Under the pieces are notes generated by a model that saw only the letters and a program-made list of their open reading frames with translations, did no database searches and was not told the origin of the DNA. From Roseivirga sp. (GTDB lineage: Bacteria; Bacteroidota; Bacteroidia; Cytophagales; Cyclobacteriaceae): a stretch of DNA of 64,000 nucleotides. Positions 28,001-35,715 of this stretch are shown in pieces. Position numbers and translations under genes: made by a program. The stretch spans positions 310,001-374,000 of the forward strand of contig JAAWWF010000026.1 in the NCBI GenBank assembly GCA_021404565.1, read 5' to 3'. Numbering within the stretch: position 1 is the first letter of the stretch; every line of letters begins with the position of its first letter.

Positions 28001-28202
28001 GGTAAGATTCCTCGCCATCCATTGCCGTAATGCGCGTGGCGGTACCACCTGCAGAGGACACTTTCCATAAGTCGCCATCATAAGCGAATATTACCTCGGA
28101 GCCGTCTGGATTGAGGGCAGGTGTTGATGCGAAATAAACATCATTTTGTGCAAAGACCGGAAGCGAGAGAAGCGCCAATAAGAGTACTGAGACCTTTTTC
28201 AT
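25098..28202 (-). CDS. Tricorn-like S41 peptidase with TolB-type propeller and PDZ domain
   Basis: The 1034-residue protein has a signal peptide (MKKVSVLLLALLSLPVFAQ). PD40/TolB-like propeller blades occupy roughly residues 25-560, with repeated patterns such as RVSPDGKWIAFSS, RFSPDGKYIAFTV and PFWGPDGKYIYFIS. A tricorn C1-type region follows (SLRNEFDQMYYETW onward, near 680-740), then a PDZ domain (EGPADFSAKNIQAGDILTSI, about 785) and an S41 catalytic domain. The nucleophile is expected in EQSLSDAEMTAQGF near residue 940, and GTETYRW supplies the late active-site region. This is the Tricorn architecture adapted to the periplasm, for degrading peptides fed through the propeller. Confidence 0.93.
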   Translation of the reverse strand: MKKVSVLLLALLSLPVFAQNDVYFASTPALNPDGSEVIFAYDGDLWKVSSAGGTATRITAMDGEESYPRVSPDGKWIAFSSAQYGNTDVYVMPYNGGNIERLTYNSSADQMETWSWDSKTIYFRSGRYNSRAAYSIDRTGGTPKRLFDHYFNWPHNLAMHPNGALYFNESWESSNQVARKRYKGAFNPDIKSYNMTSGEYKQHTNYLGKDMWTSIDKNGNVYFVSDENTGEYNLYQLDGTERITLTKFKTSIKTPQVNANGGKIVFEKDYQLYLYDTDRRRSKKIDISIFQNSTLAQTQNFNTKNNVSAFDISADEKKMAFVSRGELFVSDISGKFIKQLSTNPKERVTEVKWLEDNQTLIYTQTVNGYTNLFSIDASSGEGEKQLTKDDQSNRNLEVNADKSHAVYLSGINEVRLLNLETMKSETIANEELWGLYNPQPRFSPDGKYIAFTVKKDFEEDIFLYHIGTKTLTNYTQTGVTETSPFWGPDGKYIYFISNRTRPSYPFGLQDGRVYRIPLSRQETDFKSDKLAAVFDEDKKKKDTVIVSIDFDQNIMRNLQRIGPNFGTQSNPYVIKSGKKTQVLYFSNHDESQRALWMTTLEPFERNKTEKIAGSGRAGGNIIKVKKNYYINNRGAISKLNVGGKKLTAIETSYTFRKSLRNEFDQMYYETWAGVEENFYNETFHGQNWEKLKEQYAQFLPHLKNRAELRVLLNDLLGELNSSHMGFRSGGSEERSFYNTQSLNLGVLFSNDNPYQISRVIQEGPADFSAKNIQAGDILTSINGQPVDPKKNREFYLAQPSIDEEITLGIQRDGQNLEVKVHPRSTGAMRVNLYDEWIADNQSRVDQKTNDRVAYVHMKNMGLGSLQQFLIEMTSEGYNREGLILDLRYNTGGNVHDEVLKFLAQKPYLKWKFREGKLTTQGNFGAGIKPTVLLINEQSLSDAEMTAQGFKELGLGTIIGTETYRWIIFTSGAGLVDGSFYRLPSWGCYTLDGKNLEKEGVKPDIAVAMDFADRINGRDPQLDRAIQEVMKQIGN

Positions 28203-28297
28203 GGGATTTAGATTTTAATTAATGCCATTAGTAAACTAATCATCTTTTCTAATCCATGAAAAGCACGATATTCGGGCCTTCACGAATTATTTGATAG

Positions 28298-30592
28298 ATG
28301 GGAAAATACCGATTCGAAACATTCCTCCATAGTCTCTTCTTGCGTATTGTTATTCTATGCGGACTTCTTTTTGCAAATGGATCTGTAATGGGCCAAACGG
28401 GAATAACGATTCTGGACAATAAGCTGAACCCGATTGTGGGAGCAACAGCTCAGTTAGGGGAGAACGGTCAGACCGGATCCACAAGCGATGCTTCGGGCAG
28501 GATTGCGCTGGAGATTAGACAAAGGACGGCACTGGTTATTTCCCATATAAGCTTTCAAGACAAATATATCTATCTGAATCCGGGAGAGTGGAAGCAGGTA
28601 ATCCTGCCAGAACGAAGCCAGAATCTAGGAGATGTGGAGGTAGAAGGCTTTTTGGAAAAAACCACCCTTAGCAATCAGGCCGGTGGCATTTCCACGATTG
28701 CTCCGGGAGAATTTCAACGGTATGGAGAAAATTCACTTGTGCAGGCAATTAACTCTGTGCCTGGTATTCGTTTCGAAGAAAGAGCAGGATCGAGCTATCG
28801 CATTTCAATTCGTGGTAGTTCCATTCGGTCACCATTTGGGGTGCGAAATGTCAAGGTGTATTGGAATGATATCCCTTTTACTGAGCCGGGAGGCAACACA
28901 TTTATCAACCTCCTCGATTTAGCCAATGTCTCGAATGTGGAGATCATCAAAGGCCCCGCTGGCAGTATTTACGGAGCTGGTAATGGGGGAGTGCTGAAAC
29001 TGAAAAGCACAGACTTATCCAGCCTTGCCAACGCCACCAGTCTTAGCCTGTCCGTAGGTTCATTTGGCAAAGTCCGTTATACAGCAGCTCATAACCTGTT
29101 AAAGGAGAAGAGTAGCCTGACCTTTAAATTTGCCAGCCAGCAGTCCGATGGTTATCGCGATCATAATGAAATGGATAGAAAGGTATTCGAGTTTGATGGA
29201 CTCTTTTTCCCTGATGAAAGAAGAACCATTTCCACCTCTTTTCTTTACAGCGATCTCTTTTATGAAATACCCGGAGGCTTAAACCCCGATCAAAGGGCCG
29301 AAAACCCCAGAATGTCCCGACCCAATAGCATAGAGAGAAATGCCTCAGTGGACAACAAACTCTTTCTGATGAAGCTCGGACATGAATACAGCTTTGCCTC
29401 TGGTCTGGAGAATAAGACGAGTATTTCTGCAAGCTTCAATCAGTTTGAGAACCCTTTTATTCTGGACTTTAAGAAAGATAATCAGCAAGTTTTTGCATTA
29501 CGGACCGAGTTTACTACCGAGGTGAGAATAGGTGAATCTAAGGGAGATATTGCCTTTGGTACAGAGTACCAGACCTCATTTTTTGATGGCAAGAATTTTG
29601 GAAATGTAAACGGCAGAGCTGATACCATTCGCTTTGCCGATGAGTTAAGAGCAAACCTCAGCACGAGTTTTGTAAACCTGGCGGTACCCCTTGGCGAAAC
29701 CGTCACCCTGACCGGTGGCCTAAGTTACAATACCCTTGAGTATAACATAGATCGACTGATTGATCGCTTCAATAATAACCCTCAAGGCTTCGAAAAGAAA
29801 TTTGATGCTGTTTGGTCTCCTCGACTGACTCTCTCAAAAACCTTAAATGACAAGTATTCATTACATTTTGGCCTTTCGAATGGCTTTTCTCCACCGACAA
29901 CCACTGAAGTGCGCACAAATGAGGGGGGAATAAATACAGCCATTCAAGGAGAAAAAGGGACGAATTATGAAGTCAACTTCAGAGGCAGACTGGCAAAAAT
30001 ACTTTCATTTGATCTGGCGCTTTTTCATTTTCAACTCGATGATGCCATTACCACTTTCACGGACTCTCAGGGTGTTCAGCTTTTCAGAAATTCAGGGGAG
30101 GTTTCTCAGCAGGGGCTGGAGCTTCAGCTAAAGGCTAATTGGATTGAGAATCCGGCAGGAGCGCTGACCTCTCTGAGCTCTGGCCTGTCCTATACCTACC
30201 ACGATTTTGAGTTCGGGGATTACATAGACGATGGTGACGATTTTTCCGGAAATGCTCTGCCGGGCACAGCTCCTCATGTATTCAACTTGAGAACAGACCT
30301 GATTTTAAAAAATGGTTTGTACGCCAATGCGACCTATCACTACTCAGATGCCATTCCGCTCAACGACCAGAACACTTTTTCTTCACGAGCCTACAACCTG
30401 GTTAATCTGAGGATGGGATTTAAAAGTAAATTCTCAGAACAGACAAACTTTGAATTCTATTTTGGAGTTGATAACCTGTTTGATGTGGACTACAGCCTTG
30501 GAAATGACCTGAACGCCTTTGGGCGCAGGTACTTTCAGCCCGCTCCGGAAATCAACTATTACATAGGACTAAAACTTAAATTCAATCATTGA
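28298..30592 (+). CDS. TonB-dependent outer membrane receptor
   Basis: The 764-residue protein has a signal peptide (about 1-32, ending SVMGQ). A CarboxypepD-like regulatory domain spans about 33-105 (ITILDNKLNPIVGATAQLG). The plug domain (about 115-240) contains SVPGIRFEERAGSSYRISIR, VYWNDIPFTEPGG and the plug end VEIIKGPAGSIYGAGNGGVL. A beta-barrel runs to the C-terminus, with FGRRYFQPAPEINYYIGLKL as the final strands. It is a siderophore/metal-type receptor rather than SusC, as no SusD partner follows. The nitroreductase gene begins one base after its stop. The imported ligand is unknown; a ferric or copper chelate is a family-level guess. Confidence 0.94.
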   Translation: MGKYRFETFLHSLFLRIVILCGLLFANGSVMGQTGITILDNKLNPIVGATAQLGENGQTGSTSDASGRIALEIRQRTALVISHISFQDKYIYLNPGEWKQVILPERSQNLGDVEVEGFLEKTTLSNQAGGISTIAPGEFQRYGENSLVQAINSVPGIRFEERAGSSYRISIRGSSIRSPFGVRNVKVYWNDIPFTEPGGNTFINLLDLANVSNVEIIKGPAGSIYGAGNGGVLKLKSTDLSSLANATSLSLSVGSFGKVRYTAAHNLLKEKSSLTFKFASQQSDGYRDHNEMDRKVFEFDGLFFPDERRTISTSFLYSDLFYEIPGGLNPDQRAENPRMSRPNSIERNASVDNKLFLMKLGHEYSFASGLENKTSISASFNQFENPFILDFKKDNQQVFALRTEFTTEVRIGESKGDIAFGTEYQTSFFDGKNFGNVNGRADTIRFADELRANLSTSFVNLAVPLGETVTLTGGLSYNTLEYNIDRLIDRFNNNPQGFEKKFDAVWSPRLTLSKTLNDKYSLHFGLSNGFSPPTTTEVRTNEGGINTAIQGEKGTNYEVNFRGRLAKILSFDLALFHFQLDDAITTFTDSQGVQLFRNSGEVSQQGLELQLKANWIENPAGALTSLSSGLSYTYHDFEFGDYIDDGDDFSGNALPGTAPHVFNLRTDLILKNGLYANATYHYSDAIPLNDQNTFSSRAYNLVNLRMGFKSKFSEQTNFEFYFGVDNLFDVDYSLGNDLNAFGRRYFQPAPEINYYIGLKLKFNH

Positions 30593-30593
30593 A

Positions 30594-31190
30594 ATGCCAC
30601 AATTCGATATAAACGAGGCCAATCGCCTCATGCAGGAAAGAAGATCAATTTATCCCAACATGTATTCGCAGGAGCAGGTTGATGATGCCATCATCAATCA
30701 AATGCTGGAGAATGCCAATTGGGCACCTACCCATCGCCTGACAGAACCCTGGCGCTTTGTGGTTTTCAAAGGGGAGGGCCTCGGGGCACTTGCTAAATTT
30801 CAATCCGAGCTTTACCGCGAACTATCTACAACGGCCGGAACCTATGACGAGACGAAGTTCAACAAACTGGCGAACAAGCCTTTGTTGGCTTCTCATATTA
30901 TTGCTATTGGTTTGAAACGTGATCCCAAGACCTCTGTACCTGAGGTCGAAGAGGTGGCAGCTGTGGCAGCAGCCGTTCAGAATATGTACCTTACAGCTAC
31001 AGCCAATGGTATTGGCTGCTATTGGGGATCCGGAGGGATCACCTATAAAAAAGAGGCCAACGATTTCTTTGGTTTGGGTGCTGATGATCAATTATTGGGC
31101 TTTCTGTACGTAGGCAAACCCAAGAGCGATAAGTGGCCCCAGGGAAGACGAAAACCCGTTGCTGACAAAGTAAAGTGGGTAGAAGGCTAG
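30594..31190 (+). CDS. Nitroreductase-family FMN flavoprotein
   Basis: The 198-residue protein matches the nitroreductase fold. MQERRSIYPNMYSQ is the N-terminal FMN phosphate-binding RR-S motif, and NANWAPTHRLTEPWRFVVFKG is the conserved second block near residue 40. AVAAAVQNMYLTATANGIGCYWGSG (given in parts: AAVQNMYLTATANGIGCYW) is the dimer helix and cofactor loop near 125. The end includes FLYVGKPK. It is cytoplasmic and NAD(P)H-dependent by family. It is transcribed with the TonB receptor, the two genes being separated by one base, which suggests reduction of an imported compound. Its stop codon is shared, as CTAG, with the convergent methyltransferase gene. Confidence 0.92.
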   Translation: MPQFDINEANRLMQERRSIYPNMYSQEQVDDAIINQMLENANWAPTHRLTEPWRFVVFKGEGLGALAKFQSELYRELSTTAGTYDETKFNKLANKPLLASHIIAIGLKRDPKTSVPEVEEVAAVAAAVQNMYLTATANGIGCYWGSGGITYKKEANDFFGLGADDQLLGFLYVGKPKSDKWPQGRRKPVADKVKWVEG

Positions 31191-31915
31191 AAAAGTAGCT
31201 GCCATCTGAAAGCCCACATCCATTGAAGCCGGTGTTTCTCAATTCCGGCCTTTTTCATAATCGCCAATAGATCTTTCCTGCGGAAAGACCGTGCCACTGA
31301 GAGAGGCGCATCAAACTTTACCATAGGCGATTTAGAAAATACTCGTGTAAGCAACTTAATGGCGTAATAGGCAAACCAATGACGGTGCAAGTCATTGATG
31401 ACCGTACCGGTATTTGCCTGACTTTTGAACTGATGGAAAATGCTGATAAGCTGCTCATCTGTAAAATGGTGAGTAAATAGGGTGCAGCAGATGATATCAA
31501 ACCTGCGTTGCCTGAACTTCTCAGAGAAGATATCCTGTACCTCAAATCTGATATTGGGATACGCCCGGCAGTTTTCTTCGGCATAGGCTATGATATTCGG
31601 GTTGGCATCAAAACCCACCAGCTCCACCTTAATTTGTCGTTTTAAAGCCCATTTGGCTATGAGCTTCATGATATCGCCACCCCCACAGCCGAGGTCGGCT
31701 ATGACTAGGGTTTCTTGAGTGTTCAGGTTTGTGATCAGTTTTTGAATACCATTGGTGGTTACGTGATTTCCTCCCAGTAGTCTGTTGATTACCTCAAGTT
31801 CCCGCAACGTCTGGTCAATCACCTCTCCCGATGATTCGAGATCATCCATCAACTCTTCCTCATATGATCTCTCTCGCAGCAATGCTTGTTTTTTACCAAA
31901 GGAGTGCCCTTTCAA
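31187..31915 (-). CDS. Class I SAM-dependent methyltransferase of the type III PKS locus
   Basis: The 242-residue protein contains the SAM-binding motif I VIADLGCGGGDIMK (about 71-84), motif II with an acidic end (VELVGFDANPNII, 97-109), and a post-II segment VQDIFSEKFRQRRFDIICCTL followed by THHFTDEQ. The best match in layout is to small-molecule O-methyltransferases of polyketide and phenolic-lipid clusters. Such enzymes, for example SrsB in Streptomyces, methylate alkylresorcinols or pyrones. The gene lies on the same strand as the type III PKS, with one small plus-strand gene between them. The assignment to the pathway is by context. Confidence 0.87.
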   Translation of the reverse strand: MKGHSFGKKQALLRERSYEEELMDDLESSGEVIDQTLRELEVINRLLGGNHVTTNGIQKLITNLNTQETLVIADLGCGGGDIMKLIAKWALKRQIKVELVGFDANPNIIAYAEENCRAYPNIRFEVQDIFSEKFRQRRFDIICCTLFTHHFTDEQLISIFHQFKSQANTGTVINDLHRHWFAYYAIKLLTRVFSKSPMVKFDAPLSVARSFRRKDLLAIMKKAGIEKHRLQWMWAFRWQLLF

Positions 31916-31942
31916 TAAACTTAATGATTAAATTAACAGTAT

Positions 31943-32416
31943 ATGCTCATAATGGTCCGAAAGCTGTTCATTCTAATCCCGCTACTTTCGGCTGGCTTTA
32001 TAGCCAGTGCACAGGTTCAGACTCAGGCTGAGAAGGAAAAAACTCAGCAGGCTATTCTGAAGGTTCTTTCTAAGTACAAAAACCCCATGAGCTACTACCC
32101 ACTGCGAAGAGATATCTTTTTGCCGGATGAAAAGGAAATAGCGAAGGACGAGTTGGATAAGTCTTACCCAGAAGGAGCCAGGTCGCTCGGGCATGTTGTT
32201 TTTATTTCCTCTAGCGATTCGACCTATCGCAGAGAACCTTTTGTTGATGCTAATGGAGATTTGATGGACCTTTCTGTTTTTGCCAGAAAGCACTATCCCA
32301 GTCAGAAAAGTAATATCTCGTACTTCAGAAAAAAGCAGCAGGCACACCTGAACCGTTATCCCTCACTGGGACGTTTTCTCTATTTCAACTCTCTATATGA
32401 CACAGCGTCCAGGTAG
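31943..32416 (+). CDS. Uncharacterised small secreted protein
   Basis: Not recognised. The 157-residue product has a signal peptide (MVRKLFILIPLLSAGFIASAQ, the mature part starting near residue 24; an ATG at 31952 is an equally good start). The mature part is hydrophilic, with a helix of Gln/Lys, a central strand HVVFISSSDSTYRREPFVD with an adjoining ANGDLMDL, and a basic C-terminal helix. It shows no cysteines and no motif. It sits alone on the plus strand between the methyltransferase and type III PKS genes, with 27 bases to the former and seven to the stop of the latter. A link to that pathway is not evident. Confidence 0.62.
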   Translation: MLIMVRKLFILIPLLSAGFIASAQVQTQAEKEKTQQAILKVLSKYKNPMSYYPLRRDIFLPDEKEIAKDELDKSYPEGARSLGHVVFISSSDSTYRREPFVDANGDLMDLSVFARKHYPSQKSNISYFRKKQQAHLNRYPSLGRFLYFNSLYDTASR

Positions 32417-32423
32417 GGTCTGA

Positions 32424-33530
32424 TCAGGTAACTTCAAAAAGTATAGATTCTAGCGTAAGTCCTGGTCCAAAAGCCAACGACAGTACATTGTCACCTTTGT
32501 TCTTTTCATTGAGTCCTTCCAATAGCCCCTTGAGTACAAATAGCACAGTGGGTGAAGACATATTGCCATATTCCCGAAGGACCTTATGTGCAGTGTGGTT
32601 TGCCGATTTTTCAATGCCGAGCTCCTCTTCTATTACGGAAAGAATTTTTTTGCCACCAGGGTGGATGGCATAGTGTTTAATTTCAGCATTGCTAAGCTTG
32701 CCCGTAAGAGAGTTCACCAGTGATTTGATTCCACTCTGAACAAGATCAGGTACATATGCCGAAAGCCTCATTTCAAAACCGAAATCACCTATGTTCCAGG
32801 CCATATCCTTCTCTCCATCGGTCAGCAGATCGCAATGAAATGCCTTTGGAGAAAGCACTGGGTCTCTGCCATACTTATGGCTTTGATTGGTTACCAACAT
32901 TGCTGCAGAACCATCACTGAAAATCGCATTGGCGAGAAGGTTGTCATCATCTGTTTTGTTCTGGAAATGTATTGTACAAAGCTCTGTGGCTACTACCAAC
33001 ACCTTGGCTTTGGGCTGAGACTTACAGATGGCATCGGCCCCCTTCATGGCAGTGAGTGCCGCATAGCAGCCCATAAAATTAATTGAGGTACGTTGAACAC
33101 TGGTGGAGAGGCCTAATGATTTCACCAGATCGATGTCGAGCCCGGGTGCATACATACCCGTGCAGCTCACGGTGATAATATGCGTGATCTCCTGGTTGCT
33201 GATTGGCAGCTTTTCGAGACAATTTTCTATGGCCCTTAGTGAGAGGTTTAGCGCATGTTTTCGATAAAGTTTTGAACGCTCTCCAGTCGAAGGGAAAGGT
33301 CTCAGGTCTTTTGAGTGTGGATAGAATGTCCAGCGTTTCTGATCCAGGCTGGAATAGTCAGCAATAACCGAATGCCTCTGAGAGATACCCGATGCTCTGT
33401 AAAGTGCCAGCAGCTTGTTTTTTCGATCGGAATCGAACCCATGTGCCTGCGACATAAATTCTGCAATTCGCCTCTGATCTATGCTATTTTCAGGAAGAGC
33501 CGTTCCGATCGATTGTATTGTGGACATCAC
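32424..33530 (-). CDS. Type III polyketide synthase (chalcone/stilbene synthase family)
   Basis: The 368-residue protein has the thiolase-fold Cys-His-Asn triad. Cys123 lies in VSCTGMYAPG, His290 in YAIHPGGKK and Asn323 in YGNMSSPTVLFVL. The last motif (GNMSS followed by P) is diagnostic, as is the C-terminal loop LAFGPGLTLESIL. It is full length and likely active. Bacterial relatives (SrsA, ArsB/C, BpsA, Pks11) extend long fatty acyl starters with malonyl-CoA to alkylresorcinols or alkylpyrones. Whether it makes resorcinols or pyrones cannot be read. The divergent UbiA gene starts 52 bases away and likely shares a control region. Confidence 0.95.
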   Translation of the reverse strand: MMSTIQSIGTALPENSIDQRRIAEFMSQAHGFDSDRKNKLLALYRASGISQRHSVIADYSSLDQKRWTFYPHSKDLRPFPSTGERSKLYRKHALNLSLRAIENCLEKLPISNQEITHIITVSCTGMYAPGLDIDLVKSLGLSTSVQRTSINFMGCYAALTAMKGADAICKSQPKAKVLVVATELCTIHFQNKTDDDNLLANAIFSDGSAAMLVTNQSHKYGRDPVLSPKAFHCDLLTDGEKDMAWNIGDFGFEMRLSAYVPDLVQSGIKSLVNSLTGKLSNAEIKHYAIHPGGKKILSVIEEELGIEKSANHTAHKVLREYGNMSSPTVLFVLKGLLEGLNEKNKGDNVLSLAFGPGLTLESILFEVT

Positions 33531-33582
33531 CGTTCTATAATAGACTATTTTATTCTAAATTGTTTGATCTTTATTCAATCTC

Positions 33583-34482
33583 ATGCTGAAAAAGTCTAAC
33601 TGGCTACATCTCCGAATTCCCTTTTCTTACTTCCTTTTGCCGGTTTATTTGTTTGGCATCACTGTAGGTCCCAACCTGAGCGAATCACGACTCTTGTGGA
33701 TTTTCATCATTCTACATTTGTTTTTATACCCAGCCAGTAATGGCTATAACAGCTATTTCGACAAGGACGAAAAAAGTATCGGGGGCCTTCGCAACCCCCC
33801 TCCGGTAGATAAAGGGTTGTTCCACCTGTCTTTCATCTTCGACACTCTCGCCTTTGTATTGGCGGCCTTTCTGGTCAACTGGCAGTTTACTGTCATGATC
33901 ATTATTTATAGCATGGTGTCGAGGGGTTATAGTCATCCCTCCGTCCGGTTGAAGAAGTACGCCTGGTTGAGTTGGTTTATAGCAGGTTTCTTTCAGGGTG
34001 CCTGGGTAGTCGGGGCTGTTTTTCTGGGCCTTAATGACTTTGGATTTGAGCACCTGCTAAAACCCCACGTGGCCTACCCCGCTTTGCTGGCCTCTGGTTT
34101 ACTCTGGGGTTCTTATCCTATGACTCAGGTCTATCAGCATGAAGAAGATGCTAAAAGGGGAGATTTCACATTAAGCCTGAAATTGGGCATTAGAGGAACT
34201 TTTATCTTTACAGGGCTGTGTTTTGCCCTCGTTTCAGCCCTGTTTTATCTCTACTTTGCCAATTATGCTCAGGCGCGTTATGGGGTGATATTTTTACTCG
34301 CCATGAGTCCGGTCGTGCTCTATTTTGGCTGGTGGTTTTTGAAAGTGCTGAAAACCGAGGATGCCGCTGATTTCACCAACACAATGAGGCTGAACTTTCT
34401 ATCTGCTACCTGTCTGGGTGGGTTCTTTCTTTACTACTTCCTTAATTCCACCAATATTCTTTCTGTTGCAGGCCAGTACTAG
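33583..34482 (+). CDS. UbiA-family membrane prenyltransferase
   Basis: The 299-residue protein has about eight membrane segments and both Asp-rich sites of the UbiA superfamily. The first is N-x6-D-x-D in NGYNSYFDKDEKS (Asn53, Asp60, Asp62), and the second is YQHEEDAKRGDF (Asp189, Asp194). These bind prenyl diphosphate through magnesium. The acceptor is unknown. The neighbours (type III PKS, methyltransferase, FAD enzyme) suggest a phenolic lipid or quinol acceptor, which would make the product a meroterpenoid. A role in menaquinone synthesis (MenA) is less likely, since no other men genes are near. Its stop shares CTAG with the convergent FAD gene. Confidence 0.9.
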   Translation: MLKKSNWLHLRIPFSYFLLPVYLFGITVGPNLSESRLLWIFIILHLFLYPASNGYNSYFDKDEKSIGGLRNPPPVDKGLFHLSFIFDTLAFVLAAFLVNWQFTVMIIIYSMVSRGYSHPSVRLKKYAWLSWFIAGFFQGAWVVGAVFLGLNDFGFEHLLKPHVAYPALLASGLLWGSYPMTQVYQHEEDAKRGDFTLSLKLGIRGTFIFTGLCFALVSALFYLYFANYAQARYGVIFLLAMSPVVLYFGWWFLKVLKTEDAADFTNTMRLNFLSATCLGGFFLYYFLNSTNILSVAGQY

Positions 34483-35597
34483 AAGGTTTCCCCGTGTGTG
34501 CCTCGCATGATTTTGCGTGCAATCCAGGGAGATGTTTTCATCAGACTCACGGCTATTTCTGAAGTCAGCTTTGACCCGAAAAGGCGTTGTGTTTGCCGGC
34601 CCACCCATAGACGGTGCCTGAAGGTGTCGGCCCAGGCGGTTTGGTACTCGCTCTCTATGGCCTTGCGGTTGATTCCCCTCTTTCCGCTATGAGTAGTGAT
34701 GATTTCTGAAAGAATCTTAGCCGAATGTATGGCCATGGCCATTCCGTTGCCACAAAGCGGGGTAATCAGTCCTGCTGTATCTCCAGACATAAGCATATGA
34801 TCCTCTATTAGCGACTTTGGTTTAAAGGAGAATTCGTTGATGACTTCCGGCTTGTCAAACAGAAAATCCGAGTGCTCAAGAATGGCTTTCAGATAAGGGT
34901 TTTTCTTTAGTAGAGCCTCTTCCATAGCTTCAATGCTGCCATGGTTGCGCAGGCTTTCGCGGCTTCCCAGATAGCAAAGATTATATCGTTCTCCTTCTAC
35001 AGCGCTGATCCCGCAGTATCCGGTTTCAAAGTTGTGTAGTGCTATCCTATCTCGAGGAAAATCAGTCTTTATGTGGTACTTGACTCCGATAAAGGGCGAT
35101 CTCTTTTTGATGAAGCTCCTGTTCAGTTTTTTGTCAAGGGTACCATTTTTACCGTAAGCCCCGATCACAAAATCAGCTACGAATTCACTTCCGGAAGCAG
35201 TTGTAACCTGAAATTCATTTTCATTGAATGATACTGAACTTATTGGTTCCCGCTCTCTTACATCCACTCCTGCCTCCCGGGCTTTTTCTACCAGAAAATG
35301 ATCAAGAGCATACCGGCTTATACCAAAACCACCTAGGTCAAGCGGCATCTCATAAGAGCGACCCCGTATAGAGGTAAACTGAAATTGCTTGATTTTGGAG
35401 GTTTTTATGTGATTCGGAAAAAGCCTTTCTTTTGTCAAAAAAGGTACTACCTCATTGGAAATATATTCGCCACAAACCTTATGAAATGGATAAGCCCTTT
35501 TCTCGAAAAGTGTCACGTTAGCCCCTTTGCGGGCCAATAATGTGGCATTTACCAGACCGGCAAGCCCCCCTCCGATTATGATGATTTTGTCGTGCAT
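34479..35597 (-). CDS. FAD-dependent oxidoreductase, geranylgeranyl-reductase/hydroxylase type
   Basis: The 372-residue protein opens with an FAD-binding strand IIIGGGLAGLVNATLLARKG (about 5-24) ending in a Glu, FEKR. It has the late FAD motif MLMSGDTAGLITPLCGNGMA near residues 270-290, whose sequence GDTAG with PLCGNG is typical of geranylgeranyl reductases and related flavin monooxygenases. Conserved HKVCGEYISNEVVPFL follows the first strand. It may hydroxylate an alkylresorcinol ring, as SrsC does, or reduce a prenyl chain; the family covers both. The position beside the PKS and UbiA genes supports a biosynthetic role. Confidence 0.9.
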   Translation of the reverse strand: MHDKIIIIGGGLAGLVNATLLARKGANVTLFEKRAYPFHKVCGEYISNEVVPFLTKERLFPNHIKTSKIKQFQFTSIRGRSYEMPLDLGGFGISRYALDHFLVEKAREAGVDVREREPISSVSFNENEFQVTTASGSEFVADFVIGAYGKNGTLDKKLNRSFIKKRSPFIGVKYHIKTDFPRDRIALHNFETGYCGISAVEGERYNLCYLGSRESLRNHGSIEAMEEALLKKNPYLKAILEHSDFLFDKPEVINEFSFKPKSLIEDHMLMSGDTAGLITPLCGNGMAMAIHSAKILSEIITTHSGKRGINRKAIESEYQTAWADTFRHRLWVGRQTQRLFGSKLTSEIAVSLMKTSPWIARKIMRGTHGETF

Positions 35598-35664
35598 AAG
35601 ACCCCTTTCAAAGAAGACGAAAACCGCTTACATAATATGAACAACTCACCCACTTTTTTGGTCT

Positions 35665-35672
35665 ATGTTTGA
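35665..35672 (+). promoter_or_regulatory. Bacteroidota -7 element (TATGTTTG) of the metalloprotease gene
   Basis: TATGTTTG fits the Bacteroidota -7 consensus TAnnTTTG exactly and lies 43 bases before the ATG at 35716. A clear TTG at -33 is missing, so the assignment is provisional. Confidence 0.4.
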
Positions 35673-35715
35673 GGTCCTTTAAAACGACAATCTAAGTAAA
35701 CCAAATAAAATTCAC

